This document shows positions 36,856-46,358 of a stretch of 64,000 bases of DNA, piece after piece. Position 1 is the stretch's first letter, and every line of letters starts with the position of its first letter. Origin of the DNA: Bog-756 sp963734435 (GTDB lineage: Bacteria; Actinomycetota; Acidimicrobiia; Acidimicrobiales; RAAP-2); assembly GCA_963734435.1 (NCBI GenBank), contig CAVTHA010000002.1:124001-188000 (forward strand). Direction: 5' to 3'. The notes below the pieces were generated by a model that saw nothing but the letters and a program-made list of their open reading frames with translations, did no database searches and was not told the DNA's origin. The position numbers were made by a program, and so were the translations under genes.

Positions 36856-37476
36856 GTGGACCGGTCGAGCACCCGCCCCGAGACGAGCGGCATCGCGCCG
36901 GTGCCGGTCGGTCGGCGTGACGATTTCGGTGTGCTCCATCAGGCCCGCGGCTTCGTGCGCCGCCGGGCCGGCCTGGTGCTGGCCCGCCTCCGCCATCCCC
37001 GCGTCCGGTTCGGCTCCCGCTGCGACGTGCGTCGCGGCGCACGCTTCTTGGTGGGCCGGACGGCCCGGGTCGGCTTCGGGCCGCATTGCGTGCTCGACCA
37101 CGGGCTCACCGTCGAGTGCCGCGGCCGACTCGAGGTGGGGGAGCGAACGGTGTTCGGCCACCACTGCACCCTCGCCGCCGACGAGGAGATCTCGATCGGT
37201 CGTGACTGCCTCATCGCCGAGATGGTGGCCATCCGTGACCACGACCATGCCTTCTCCTCCACCACCGCCCCCATCGTCGAACAGGGCCGGGCCACCGCGC
37301 CCGTCCGGATCGGCGACAACGTCTGGATCGGGGGGAAGGTCAGCGTCACCAAGGGGGTGACCATCGGCTCGAACACGGTGGTGGGCGCGCATGCAGTGGT
37401 CACAGGCGACCTTCCGCCCGACTGCGTGGCCGTCGGCATACCGGCCCGGGTGCTCCGCCACCGAACGTCGGGTTGA
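36856..37476 (+). CDS. Hexapeptide-repeat acyltransferase
   Basis: 206 residues. The left-handed beta-helix of the LbH superfamily is seen from residue about 50 onward (VRFGSRCDVRRGARFLVGRT, GRLEVGERTVFGHHCTLAAD, ISIGRDCLIAEMVAIRDHDH) with the catalytic-type His in RDHDHAF and the terminal coil NVWIGGKVSVTKGVTIGSNT. This matches the maltose/galactoside/serine O-acetyltransferase type that acetylates sugars, here probably for the glycan made by neighbouring genes. The GTG at 36856 was chosen; the first 45 residues are variable. Confidence 0.8.
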   Translation: MDRSSTRPETSGIAPVPVGRRDDFGVLHQARGFVRRRAGLVLARLRHPRVRFGSRCDVRRGARFLVGRTARVGFGPHCVLDHGLTVECRGRLEVGERTVFGHHCTLAADEEISIGRDCLIAEMVAIRDHDHAFSSTTAPIVEQGRATAPVRIGDNVWIGGKVSVTKGVTIGSNTVVGAHAVVTGDLPPDCVAVGIPARVLRHRTSG

Positions 37477-37493
37477 ATCCCGCCCCGAGTACC

Positions 37494-38657
37494 ATGCCCC
37501 GGGTGTCACGGCCTTCGAAGGACGCTCCGGGGAAGGCCCGGGCACCGGGCCTTCGCGTCCTCCGCATCTCGAAGAGCGGGGTGGTCACCGCCTGGCGCGA
37601 GCGCGAGCGGCAGCTTCGCAGCCTCGGGGCCGACCTGACCCTGGTGGCTGCGGCCCGATGGGAAGAGGGTGGGTCACTGGTCGAGTTCGAGCCCGAAGGC
37701 GACGAATTCGTGGTGCCGGTCAAGACCCTCGGCCGGCATCCCAACCTGTTCCTCTACGACCCGCGGCCCCTGTGGCGGCTGCTCGGCTCGGGCCACTGGG
37801 ACCTGGTGGACATGCACGAGGAGCCGTTCGGCTTGGCCGTGGCCGAGGTGCTGCTGCTCATGCGGCTGCGGGCCGCCGGCGTGCCCTTCGTGGTGGCGTC
37901 CGCCCAGAACATCGACAAGCGCTATCCACCGCCCTTCCGCTGGTTCGAGCGCTGGACCCTGGCCCGGGCGTCCGGCGCCTACACCTGCAACACCGAGGCC
38001 GGCCGGATCCTGCAGGGCAAGGGCCTGGCCGGCGAACTCGTCCTGTTGCCGCTCGGCGTCGACGTAGGACGGTTCCGGCCGGCGTCCCATTCCCCTCCGA
38101 ATCGCACCCTGCGCGTCGGGTTCGTCGGTCGGCTCATCCCGCACAAGGGGGTGGACGTGCTGCTGGAGGCGGCGGCCCTCGACACCCGGATCGTCGTCGA
38201 GGTCTTCGGGGCCGGGCCCGAGGCGGAGAACCTGGCCGGCCTGGCCCGCCGTCTCGGCGTGAGCGATCGCGTCACCTTCCACGGCTATGTCGGCGAGGCG
38301 GCTCTGCCCGGCGTCTACCCGGGGTTCGACGTGCTGGCCGTCCCGTCGGTGCCGCTCCCCGGTTGGGTGGAGCAGTTCGGACGGGTGGTGGTCGAGGCTC
38401 AGGCTTCGGGCGTTCCGGTGGTCGCCAGTGCCAGCGGAGCGCTTCCCGACGTGGTCGGTGACGGCGGGCTCCTCGTGCCCCCCAACGATCCCGCATCGCT
38501 ACGGGCCGGGTTGGTCCGGTTCCTCGAGGAACCGGGGCTGTGGGAGCGTCTCCGGGAACGAGGCCTGGCCGGCGTCGCCAAGTATTCGTGGGCCAGCGTG
38601 GCCCGCCATCAGATGGCCCTGTACCGCCACGCGGCGCGACCGGCGGTCGGGACCTAG
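37494..38657 (+). CDS. GT4-family glycosyltransferase
   Basis: 387 residues, GT-B fold. N-terminal domain begins LRVLRISKSGVVTAWRERER; the donor-binding domain has TLRVGFVGRLIPHKGVDVLL, EVFGAGPEAENLAGLARRLG, YPGFDVLAVPSVPLPGWVEQ and FGRVVVEAQASGVPVVASAS (the E-x7-E region). The acceptor and sugar are unknown. It overlaps the end of the convergent bifunctional transferase by four bases. ATG at 37494 was used rather than the TTG at 37473, which gives a short N-terminal extension. Confidence 0.85.
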   Translation: MPRVSRPSKDAPGKARAPGLRVLRISKSGVVTAWRERERQLRSLGADLTLVAAARWEEGGSLVEFEPEGDEFVVPVKTLGRHPNLFLYDPRPLWRLLGSGHWDLVDMHEEPFGLAVAEVLLLMRLRAAGVPFVVASAQNIDKRYPPPFRWFERWTLARASGAYTCNTEAGRILQGKGLAGELVLLPLGVDVGRFRPASHSPPNRTLRVGFVGRLIPHKGVDVLLEAAALDTRIVVEVFGAGPEAENLAGLARRLGVSDRVTFHGYVGEAALPGVYPGFDVLAVPSVPLPGWVEQFGRVVVEAQASGVPVVASASGALPDVVGDGGLLVPPNDPASLRAGLVRFLEEPGLWERLRERGLAGVAKYSWASVARHQMALYRHAARPAVGT

Positions 38658-40561
38658 CGCCGACCCCCTTCGTCCACCACGGTCCGGTAGAGCGATTCGA
38701 GCTCGTCGACATGGCGTTCGAGGGAGAACAGCTCCTGCTGGCGACGGCGCAAGCGCGAGCCCATGGCCTGGCGGAGGGCGCGGTCCCGGCTGAGAGTCAC
38801 CAGGGCCCGGGCGGCAGCGTGCGGGTCTCCGGCCGGTACGAGCAGCCCGTCTTGGCCGACGGTCTCGCGGTGCGCCCCGCCGTCGGCGGCTACCACCGGG
38901 ACTCCGTGGGCCATGGCCTCCACCACCGACAACCCGAACGGCTCGGCCGGCGCCGGGGCCAGCAGAATGGATGCCTCGGCCAGGAGGCGGTCGGTGTCCG
39001 CCACCTGGCCGGCGAACCAGACACTGTCGGCCACGTCGAGGTCATCGGCCAGGCGAGCCAGGTCCGGCCGGAGGGCCCCGACCCCGGCCACCACCAGTCG
39101 CCACCCCCGGTCCGCCAGTCGGGACAGGGCCCAGGCGCGGATGCCGACGTCGGGCAACTTCTCGGTGTCCAGCCGCTGCATCATGACCACGGTCGTCGAC
39201 TCGAGGTCCGACGCCGGGCGGTCGGGCACGCCGTTGCGGATGAGGACGGTGGTTCCGCGGACCGTGGTCGCCACGAACCGGCTGATGGCGATGTCCCGGG
39301 CCAGGGCGCGCGAGGTCAGCCGGGAGGCGACCCGGGCCGGCCGGCTCGAACCCCGCTCGCGGGCGAAGTGGCGGGTGGCCACGATGGGGGCCCGGTGGCG
39401 GGCGCGCGCCAGCCAGGCCGCCGTCTCGGCGGCGGTCATGTGCACATGGACGAGGTCGGTGCCCGGCCGTCGGGCGAGGGTCCAGGCCGCCTGCGGCACC
39501 GATCGGGCCGGCCGCCAGGCCACCCGGTCGGCGAGCTCGGCCCGCATCCGCCCGGGGTCCCCGCCCACCACCGTCACGGCGTGGCCCCGACCGGCCAACT
39601 CGTCGGCCACCCGGCAGACGTAGCGCTCGACCCCGGCAAAGGCGTCGGTCACCACCACCTGGGTCACCGACAGCGGTGGCGCACCGCACGGCATCCCGGG
39701 GGGCGCGCCGTCCGGGAGCAGCCCGAGCCGTTCCCCCACCACGTTCGGACCACGGCGGAAGAGGTGGAACCGGGCGGCGGCCATCCGGCTGCGGTCACCA
39801 CGGAGGAGGAGGGCGCGGATGAGCGCGCCGACCATTGCCCCGGCCCGGTACAGCCACCAACCGAGTCGTCCGTGGTACTTGCGGACGTAGCGCTCCTCCG
39901 AGGCGTGGAACAGGACCTGGCGCCGGTCCGGGTCGCCGCCGGTCCCCGCCCCCACGTGGACGGCGGTCACCTCAGGGCACAGGGCCGCTCGCCAGCCGAG
40001 CTGTCGGGCCCGCTGCTGCCAGTCCGTCTCCTCGGCGTACAGGAAGAATCGCTCGTCGAACGGACCGACATCGTCGAGGGCGGTCGAACGGACGAGCAGG
40101 ACCGACCCGATCATGAACTCGTCGTGGCGCCGGCTACCGAGGCCGACCGCCTCGATCCAGGCCCCCGCCGGGGTGGGGAAGGGCCAGCCCACACGGGCAG
40201 CCCGTCCGTCCGGGTCGACCTGCGCGGGCGCCACGCAGGCCAGGCCGTCCGACGCGTGGAGGAAGTGGGCCAGCCGGGCCACCCCCTCAGGCGCGATCGA
40301 GGCGTCGGGATTGAGCAACAACACGTCGGCCGAGGACCGCTCGCGCTCGGCCAGGCCCAGATTGACCCCACCGGCGAAGCCCAGGTTCGCCCCCGGGTCG
40401 ACGTAGCCCGCCCCGTGACGCTCGGCGACGGCGCGGACCCCGGCGTCGGACGAGTTGTCCACCACCAGGACGGGATAGGTGTCGCCGAGCGTGCCGAGGC
40501 AGGCGTCGAGGAGCTCGGGGGCGCCGAACGCCACCACCACCACGTCGACGTCCGGGGTCAT
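38654..40561 (-). CDS. Fused GT2-GT4 bifunctional glycosyltransferase
   Basis: 635 residues in a single undisturbed frame. Residues 1-270 are a GT2-family (GT-A fold) rhamnosyltransferase-like domain: DVDVVVVAFGAPELLDACLG, YPVLVVDNSSDAGVRAV, NLGFAGGVNLGLAERERSS, ADVLLLNPDAS and DERFFLYAEETDWQQRARQL. After a short linker, residues 300-635 are a GT4 domain: VTQVVVTDAFAGVERYVCRV, HVHMTAAETAAWLARARH, LIRNGVPDRPASDLES and EPFGLSVVEAMAHGVPVVAA. Two consecutive sugar transfers are a natural reading. Start at ATG 40561 with no clear ribosome site. Confidence 0.85.
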   Translation of the reverse strand: MTPDVDVVVVAFGAPELLDACLGTLGDTYPVLVVDNSSDAGVRAVAERHGAGYVDPGANLGFAGGVNLGLAERERSSADVLLLNPDASIAPEGVARLAHFLHASDGLACVAPAQVDPDGRAARVGWPFPTPAGAWIEAVGLGSRRHDEFMIGSVLLVRSTALDDVGPFDERFFLYAEETDWQQRARQLGWRAALCPEVTAVHVGAGTGGDPDRRQVLFHASEERYVRKYHGRLGWWLYRAGAMVGALIRALLLRGDRSRMAAARFHLFRRGPNVVGERLGLLPDGAPPGMPCGAPPLSVTQVVVTDAFAGVERYVCRVADELAGRGHAVTVVGGDPGRMRAELADRVAWRPARSVPQAAWTLARRPGTDLVHVHMTAAETAAWLARARHRAPIVATRHFARERGSSRPARVASRLTSRALARDIAISRFVATTVRGTTVLIRNGVPDRPASDLESTTVVMMQRLDTEKLPDVGIRAWALSRLADRGWRLVVAGVGALRPDLARLADDLDVADSVWFAGQVADTDRLLAEASILLAPAPAEPFGLSVVEAMAHGVPVVAADGGAHRETVGQDGLLVPAGDPHAAARALVTLSRDRALRQAMGSRLRRRQQELFSLERHVDELESLYRTVVDEGGRR

Positions 40562-40625
40562 CAGCCGACTCCTCCCCGGCTCGGGGCGGCGAGCGGCCGG
40601 TAGGCCCGGCCCGCCGCCGCCGGCG

Positions 40626-42197
40626 TCATTGCTTGTGGGCGTAGGACTGGTACGGGTCGTTGGCCGAGCGGCGGACCCGGTTGGCGGCCACGCCCAGCAC
40701 CCGGCAGTGGGTCGCCTCCAGCCGGCGCACCGTTCGCTCGAGGTCGCTCCGCCCGGTCCTGCCCTCCGACGCCACGACCACCGCGCCGAAGGCCATGCTC
40801 CCGAGGATGGCGGTATCGGGGACCGCCAGCACCGGGGGGGTGTCCATCAGGACGATGTCGGCCAGGAGTGGGAGCTGATCGAGCACCGGCTGCATTCCCG
40901 GGCTGCCGAACAGCTCGCTGGGGTTCTCGAGCTGGGTGCCGGCGGGAAGGACCTGGAGGCCCCAGATGCCGCTCTCCACCAGTAACGAGCTGACCGACGA
41001 CTTGTCCGCGCCCTCGGGCCTGAGGCCTGCGGAGTCAGGGACGTCCCGTGCCGCCGGTCCTGACCACAGCTCGTCCAGGCCGTCAGCCCGCCGGCTGTGG
41101 CGATACCCGTTGGCCGCAGACCCCTCGTCCTCGTCCTTCCAGTTGGACCTGATGAGGTCGGCGAGACCCGGCAGCCCGACGGTCTCGAGCCCGAATATCT
41201 CCTCGAGCCGCGGCCGCCTGAAGTCGGCGGAGACCACGACGACCTGGCTCCCGCTCATGGCCCAGGCTGCGGCCAGGTTGGCGGTCACGAACGTCTTCCC
41301 GTCGCCGGCCTCGGGACTGGTGACCACGATGACGGGACAGGGAGCATCGTGGAGGATGACCCGGAGGCTGGTGCGCAGCTCGCGGACCGACTCCGCCATG
41401 AGCGACTGCGGGGCCTGCACCATGGCGATGGAGACCTTCCCCCCTTTCACGTCGTGGTCCTGGGGGAGCTCGGCCAGGATCGGCGCCTCGGTGATGGCTT
41501 CGATGTCGGGACTGGCCCGCAGGCGGGTGTCGAACTGCTCGCGTCCGAGGGCGATCCCGCATCCCACCAGCAGCCCGGCCAGGGCTCCGATGGCGATCAG
41601 CTTGGACTTGCCGAGACCTGAGGGCTTGGAAGGGAGTGCGGCGGCGACCTGGATCGAGGCGTAGGGCTCCCCGAGGCTGATGTTGCTGACCTGGGTCTGC
41701 AACGAGCTGTACGAACTGGTGAGACCCTGGATCTGAGCCTGGGTCACTGGGGTGGTGGGCTTGCCGTTGAGTTGGGCGATCTGGTTCTGCAGCGACTGCA
41801 GCTCACCGTTGATCTTGTCGGTCTGAGCCTGCACCACGGCCTCGACCTGGTCCACGTAGGCCTGCGAATAGGCCTTGGCGACCGCCTGGGCCCGGGCCGG
41901 GTCGGAGGAGGTGGCGGTGATGGTCAACGTGCCCGTGGCCGGATCGGCCGTACCGGTCACCGCCGACGCCACCGCCGACAGGTCCGGGTCGTTCAGGATC
42001 TTCGCCGCCCGAATCTGGACGGCCGTGCTCCCCAGCTCCTGCACGGGATCGGGCAGGCTGACCGGTGAGGAGGTCTGGCCCGTGCCGCTGCTGTTGGCCG
42101 TGGTGGCCTGCTGGACGAGGGCGGTCGACTGGTACTTGGGTGTCTGGATCTTCGCGTAGGCGAACGCCGCCGCCACGGCCACCACCACGCTGACCAC
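40626..42197 (-). CDS. Wzz/BY-kinase polysaccharide co-polymerase and tyrosine autokinase
   Basis: About 523 residues as drawn. The in-frame sequence upstream (LTLQEFVSALWRRRLTI) is clearly part of the protein, so the true start lies 30-50 bases before 42197 but lacks an ATG/GTG; a CTG start or an indel is possible. Layout: helix one, an extracytoplasmic coiled-coil region (VVQAQTDKINGELQSLQNQI), helix two (LIAIGALAGLLVGCGIALG), then the kinase: Walker A SPEAGDGKTFVTANLA (about residue 295), Walker A' VVVSADFRRPRL, Walker B DIVLMDTPP. The C-terminus has two tyrosines (DPYQSYAHKQ) as autophosphorylation targets. It controls polymer length or export. The low-molecular-weight phosphatase at 58765 is its probable counterpart. 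Confidence 0.85.
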   Translation of the reverse strand: MVSVVVAVAAAFAYAKIQTPKYQSTALVQQATTANSSGTGQTSSPVSLPDPVQELGSTAVQIRAAKILNDPDLSAVASAVTGTADPATGTLTITATSSDPARAQAVAKAYSQAYVDQVEAVVQAQTDKINGELQSLQNQIAQLNGKPTTPVTQAQIQGLTSSYSSLQTQVSNISLGEPYASIQVAAALPSKPSGLGKSKLIAIGALAGLLVGCGIALGREQFDTRLRASPDIEAITEAPILAELPQDHDVKGGKVSIAMVQAPQSLMAESVRELRTSLRVILHDAPCPVIVVTSPEAGDGKTFVTANLAAAWAMSGSQVVVVSADFRRPRLEEIFGLETVGLPGLADLIRSNWKDEDEGSAANGYRHSRRADGLDELWSGPAARDVPDSAGLRPEGADKSSVSSLLVESGIWGLQVLPAGTQLENPSELFGSPGMQPVLDQLPLLADIVLMDTPPVLAVPDTAILGSMAFGAVVVASEGRTGRSDLERTVRRLEATHCRVLGVAANRVRRSANDPYQSYAHKQ

Positions 42198-42414
42198 GAT
42201 GGTCAGCCGCCTGCGCCACAGCGCCGAGACGAATTCTTGGAGTGTCAGTGGGAGCTCGCTTGAAGTGGGGGAATGCCTCCGGAATGGAGGCTGCCCGGCA
42301 ATCGGTGATCGGGGCCGTGGTCTCGGCAGGCCGGCGTCGCGGACCCGGGTCGAGGATAGGGCGTGGTCGTCGCCAAACGGGGCATCCCCGCCCGCGTGGC
42401 GGCCTCCGAGGTGC

Positions 42415-43611
42415 TCATCGTCCGGCCGCCCCGACGCGGACGCCGTCCATCACCGAGAGGATGGCCTCGGCCCTGGTGTGCCACGACGTGACCGGCGGGT
42501 CGGCCGACGCCGCGGTCAGTCCGTCCGGCCCGGCATCGGCCAAGGCCGCCTCGACCCTCCCGACGAAGTCCCGGCGTTCGGCGACCACCACCGGCGGCCC
42601 GAGCTGGCGGAAGCCGGCCACCGGAGTGGCGACGGTGGGTCGGCCGGCGGCCAGGCACTCGTAGGCCTTGATCGGGTCGAGACTCTCGGTGAACGGGTTC
42701 ACCAGATGGGGGACGATCACCACGTCGGCATGCTGCATGAAGGCGGGGATCTGCTCGTAGGGCCGGGGCCCGAGGAGATGGATGTTGTCGTGGGCTCGGA
42801 GCTCGACGCCGGCGACGGAGCTCAGGCTGTCGGGGCCCACCAGCACCACGCCGAGGTCGGGCCGGAGCGTGGCCAGCTCGGCGACCAGCGAGATGTCGAG
42901 GCGCTCGTCGTGCAGGCTCCCGACGTAGACCGCCACCGGCCCCGGGGGCAGGTCCGCCGGTCGCGGCATCGGGGTCCGGAAGTGCTCGAGGTCGACCCCG
43001 TTGGGGATGAGGTGGACACTCCGGTTGCGCCCACGCGAGCGCTCGAGATCGGGCGAGCAGACCACCACGGCGTCGCTGTGCTCCAGGAGGCGGCTCTCGT
43101 TGGCCATGAGCCGCACCCGCTCCCGGGGGTTGAGCGGGGCGAGGAGCCAGTCGTCGGTGATGTCGTAGAGGCACGGCCACCCGGTCCGCACAGCCAGGTC
43201 GGCGTACGAGGCGTCGTTGACCCAGAGCAGCGGGCGGTCCAGCCCGAGCGATGCCCACGCCGCCAGGACCTGGTGCTCGAGCGAGCGGTCGGCGAATGGA
43301 CCGATCGCCCGGGGCCACCATTTGCGCGGCCGGAGCACGTGGATGCGGGGATGGACCGGTTCGAGCCGGGGCCCGACCAGGTCAGGGACCCGGCGCTGCC
43401 GCAGCTGGTGGGGGACGTCGAGGGGCGGGGCGACATAGAGGACCTGCAACGCCGGTTGGAGCTCGACGATCTCGTCGACCAGGATCCTGATGCGCCGGCG
43501 GACCGCTCCCCAGGGTTCGAGGGAACACACCACCAGGGACAGGGCGGTCGGCCCCACCTCGGTGGTGATCACGGTGCTGTCGCCGGGGGTCTGCAGTGCC
43601 ATGTCCGTCAT
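42415..43611 (-). CDS. Glycosyltransferase, GT4-like
   Basis: 398 residues, GT-B fold. N-terminal region SLVVCSLEPWGAVRRRIRIL and the His-rich QVLYVAPPLDVPHQLRQ; the donor domain has NRSVHLIPNGVDLEHFRTPM, GPVAVYVGSLHDERLDISLV, LRPDLGVVLVGPD, HLLGPRPYEQIPAFMQHADV and ESLDPIKAYECLAAGRPTVA. This resembles transferases of capsule and teichuronic acid loci. It lies upstream of and in the same direction as the Wzz/BY-kinase, with a gap of about 170 bases. It is divergent from the Wzy-like gene. Confidence 0.8.
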   Translation of the reverse strand: MTDMALQTPGDSTVITTEVGPTALSLVVCSLEPWGAVRRRIRILVDEIVELQPALQVLYVAPPLDVPHQLRQRRVPDLVGPRLEPVHPRIHVLRPRKWWPRAIGPFADRSLEHQVLAAWASLGLDRPLLWVNDASYADLAVRTGWPCLYDITDDWLLAPLNPRERVRLMANESRLLEHSDAVVVCSPDLERSRGRNRSVHLIPNGVDLEHFRTPMPRPADLPPGPVAVYVGSLHDERLDISLVAELATLRPDLGVVLVGPDSLSSVAGVELRAHDNIHLLGPRPYEQIPAFMQHADVVIVPHLVNPFTESLDPIKAYECLAAGRPTVATPVAGFRQLGPPVVVAERRDFVGRVEAALADAGPDGLTAASADPPVTSWHTRAEAILSVMDGVRVGAAGR

Positions 43612-43875
43612 TCGACCCCTGTCGGACGGTCCCCGAGCGCCGCGCCCGGGATGCAGGCCCGCCCGACCTCTCAGGGCTTCCTACTGAGTGTCGACACCCG
43701 AGCGAGCGACCTTGAGGTGCAAATGGCGCCGTGAGCAGTTCATGGACACCGCCGCTCGGGCCCGATGGGACCGCCAATTCGAGGAAGGCTGAAGGTACGC
43801 TGCTGGGGCGCCGATCAAAGTCCTACCTCGGTCATCCTCCCCGAGGCCCGACCGATCAGAGGGCGCCCCCACCAG

Positions 43876-45228
43876 ATGAGCCGGACCACGACAGCGAATC
43901 CCCGGCAGCTGCTGACCCGACTGTCCGACACGCGCCCGGCCCGACGACTGGCCTCGGCCTCGGCGCTCTGGCTGGTCCTCGTGGTGGTGGCCGGGCTGGT
44001 CGGTGCGCTGGCCGCCGGGCACGTGAGGATCGCCCTCGGCCTGGCGGCGGTCGTGCTGGTGATCGGGGTGCTGATCGCCGACCCCATGCTGCTCGTGGTG
44101 ATCGCCCTGCCGGGGGCCCTGCTGATCCAGCGGGTCGGCGGGGCGAGCACCAACCTCAGCTTGGCCGACCTGCTGGTCTTCGTGGCCGGCCTGGTCGCCC
44201 TGTTCCAGGTCCGTTGGCGGATGGCGCACTACTTGAAGCAGTTCATGCGCGGAGTCATCTGGTACGAGGCCGTCCTCATCCTCGTGGTGATGGCCCATCC
44301 CAACCGGTACAACGTGGTCGACTGGTTCCACCGGTTCTCCTTCCTGGCCGCCAGCGCCCTGGTCGGTTGGGTCATCGCCACCGAGGGCCGGACCCGGCAG
44401 GCGTTCCGCCTCTACCTGGCCGGGTCCTCGGTGGTGGCCCTCATCGCCATGGAGCACGCCGTCGCCCTGCACTTCCAACCCGCCCAGTGGGGCGTGTACC
44501 AGAAGAACAGCATCGGCGCCATCCTGTGGGTGGCTGTCGTCATCGCGCAGCTCAACCCGCCGTGGACCGGCATCGGCCGGTCGGAGGCAAGGGTCAACAA
44601 GTACCTCTGCGTCGGGGGACTGCTGGCCTCCCAGTCACGGCAGTCGTGGATCCTGCTGTTGCTCGCTCTGGGGTTGGCGCTCCTCTTGAATCCCGACCTC
44701 CGTCGCCGTTCCAAGCTCATCCTGGTTGCCGCGGTGCCGATCGTGGCCGTCCTCTACTACAGCTTCTCGATCAACGCCCGCAACAATCCGAAATTCAACT
44801 CCGTATCCATCCGGTTCGACCAGATCGGGGCGGCCATCCATGTCTGGCACCTCAGCCCCATCCTCGGGGAAGGCATGCGTTTCTACAACCTGCCCCAGTT
44901 CATCACCGTGACCGCGCCACCCAATGTGGTGATCGACAACCTGGCTTCGACCGGCATCGTCGGATCCCTGGCCTTCGTGTTCCTCCTCCTGGTGACCATG
45001 CGCACCATGTTCCGGCTTCCCGCCGCTCTCGGCACCCTCGGGCTGGTCGTCCTGTTCGGCCACTACGTCGACGGCCTGTTCGACATCTTCTGGATCGGTG
45101 TCTCCTCCATCGCGCCGATCATCGTCGCCGGAGTCTCCCTCGGCATGGCCGACCTCGACCGGTCGGAGACGGAAGCGGGGTCGGTCGCGGGCCGGCCCCG
45201 GTCCCGGTTGCCACTGACGGCCCGTTGA
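43876..45228 (+). CDS. O-antigen ligase / Wzy-like polymerase membrane protein
   Basis: 450 residues with about ten hydrophobic helices (LWLVLVVVAGLVGALAAGH, IALGLAAVVLVIGVLIADPM, LLVVIALPGALLIQRV and others). A periplasmic loop with WVIATEGRTRQAFRLYL and the conserved-looking region HLSPILGEGMRFYNLPQF resembles the large loop of O-antigen ligase/polymerase (PF04932) proteins. Such proteins polymerise or ligate undecaprenyl-linked oligosaccharides. The start ATG at 43876 follows the divergent promoter region (43612-43875). It is followed by a glycosyltransferase whose likely start overlaps the stop. Confidence 0.75.
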   Translation: MSRTTTANPRQLLTRLSDTRPARRLASASALWLVLVVVAGLVGALAAGHVRIALGLAAVVLVIGVLIADPMLLVVIALPGALLIQRVGGASTNLSLADLLVFVAGLVALFQVRWRMAHYLKQFMRGVIWYEAVLILVVMAHPNRYNVVDWFHRFSFLAASALVGWVIATEGRTRQAFRLYLAGSSVVALIAMEHAVALHFQPAQWGVYQKNSIGAILWVAVVIAQLNPPWTGIGRSEARVNKYLCVGGLLASQSRQSWILLLLALGLALLLNPDLRRRSKLILVAAVPIVAVLYYSFSINARNNPKFNSVSIRFDQIGAAIHVWHLSPILGEGMRFYNLPQFITVTAPPNVVIDNLASTGIVGSLAFVFLLLVTMRTMFRLPAALGTLGLVVLFGHYVDGLFDIFWIGVSSIAPIIVAGVSLGMADLDRSETEAGSVAGRPRSRLPLTAR

Positions 45229-45236
45229 GCCGGCCC

Positions 45237-46286
45237 GTGGGTCTACGGCCCCGCATCGTGTTCAACGCGCTGCCCCTGAGCGGGCACGGCGGCGGTGTGT
45301 CCACCTACATCCGTGAACTGGTCGGCTCCCTGGAGGCGAGTCTCGAGGCGGACCTGGTAGCCGCGGTCCACCCTTCCGGCCTGCCCGAGCTGCCGCCCGG
45401 GGTGACCCCGATGCTGAAGGGCGAGTCCCACGGGGTGAGACGCGCCGTGGTCAGCGCCGTCGGGTTCGGGCCAGCCGACCTGACCCATGCGCTCGATGTC
45501 GATCTGCCCTACCGGCGCCCGGGGCCGATGGTCACGACCGTGCACGACCTGGCTATCTTCGACACCCCTTGGGCGTTCCCGAAGTACCGGGTGAGGGGTG
45601 AACGGATCCTCTTCTGCCACGCGCTCCGACGTGCCGATGCCGTCGTGTCCGTCTCCGGATTCACCGCCGAGCGGGTGAGGGAGGTCACGGGCCGCGACTC
45701 GGTGGTGGTGCATTCGGCTCCCGGCCCGGGGATGGTCCCGCCGCCTGAGCGCGAGGTGGACCGGGTTCGTTCGCAGTACCGGCTGCCGCACCGGTTCGTG
45801 TTGCACGTGGGCAACATCGAGCCGCGCAAGGACATCGCCACGCTGGCCGCGGCCTGCCGGTCGGTCCGGGTGACACTGGTGCTCACCGGACACAGCCTGT
45901 GGGGGCACCAGGCCCCCGCCGGTACGGTCGAGATCGGTCACGTGCCCCTGGCCGACCTGCCCGCGTTGTACGGGGCCGCCACCGTGGTCGGCTACGCCTC
46001 ACGGTACGAGGGCTTCGGTCTCCCACCCATCGAGGCCATGGCCTGCGGCGCGCCGGTGGTGTCCACCCCGGTGCCGGCCGTGGTGGAGGTGGCCGGCGAC
46101 GGGGTGGCGACGTTCCGGCCGGGCGACACCGAGGGGCTCATCGCCACCCTCGGCCGCCTCCTGGCCGACGACGCTCATCGGGCCGAACTGGCGCACCGGG
46201 GGCGCGAACGGGTCGGTCGTTTGAGCTGGGCGCGGACCGCGGCGAGGACCGCCGACGTCTACCGGTCGCTCGGCCTGTCGGTGTGA
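45237..46286 (+). CDS. GT4-family glycosyltransferase
   Basis: About 349 residues. LRPRIVFNALPLSGHGGGVS begins the N-terminal domain; PMVTTVHDLAIFDTPWAFPK, ADAVVSVSGFTAERVREVTG, HRFVLHVGNIEPRKDIATLA and YEGFGLPPIEAMACGAPVVS are diagnostic of the GT4 mannosyltransferase group (WbaZ/MtfB-like). GTG at 45237 was chosen; TTG at 45225 would overlap the preceding stop as TTGA. It is co-directional with the Wzy-like gene. Confidence 0.85.
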   Translation: MGLRPRIVFNALPLSGHGGGVSTYIRELVGSLEASLEADLVAAVHPSGLPELPPGVTPMLKGESHGVRRAVVSAVGFGPADLTHALDVDLPYRRPGPMVTTVHDLAIFDTPWAFPKYRVRGERILFCHALRRADAVVSVSGFTAERVREVTGRDSVVVHSAPGPGMVPPPEREVDRVRSQYRLPHRFVLHVGNIEPRKDIATLAAACRSVRVTLVLTGHSLWGHQAPAGTVEIGHVPLADLPALYGAATVVGYASRYEGFGLPPIEAMACGAPVVSTPVPAVVEVAGDGVATFRPGDTEGLIATLGRLLADDAHRAELAHRGRERVGRLSWARTAARTADVYRSLGLSV

Positions 46287-46358
46287 TCGGGAGGGTCCCG
46301 GCCGTCACCGGGGCCGCGGTCCGCTTCAGGCCGCCGGGTTGGGAGTCGATAGGGGTGC

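Noticed and set aside
37466..37486. T-arm-like GGGTTGAATCCC sequence suggesting a tRNA
   Set aside because: Lacks the universal TTC of the T-loop and no acceptor or anticodon stems can be formed around it; it is the end of the acyltransferase gene.
38540..40603. 687-codon open frame on the plus strand
   Set aside because: Antisense to the GT2-GT4 fusion; composition is Gly/Arg/Pro/His-rich without domains.
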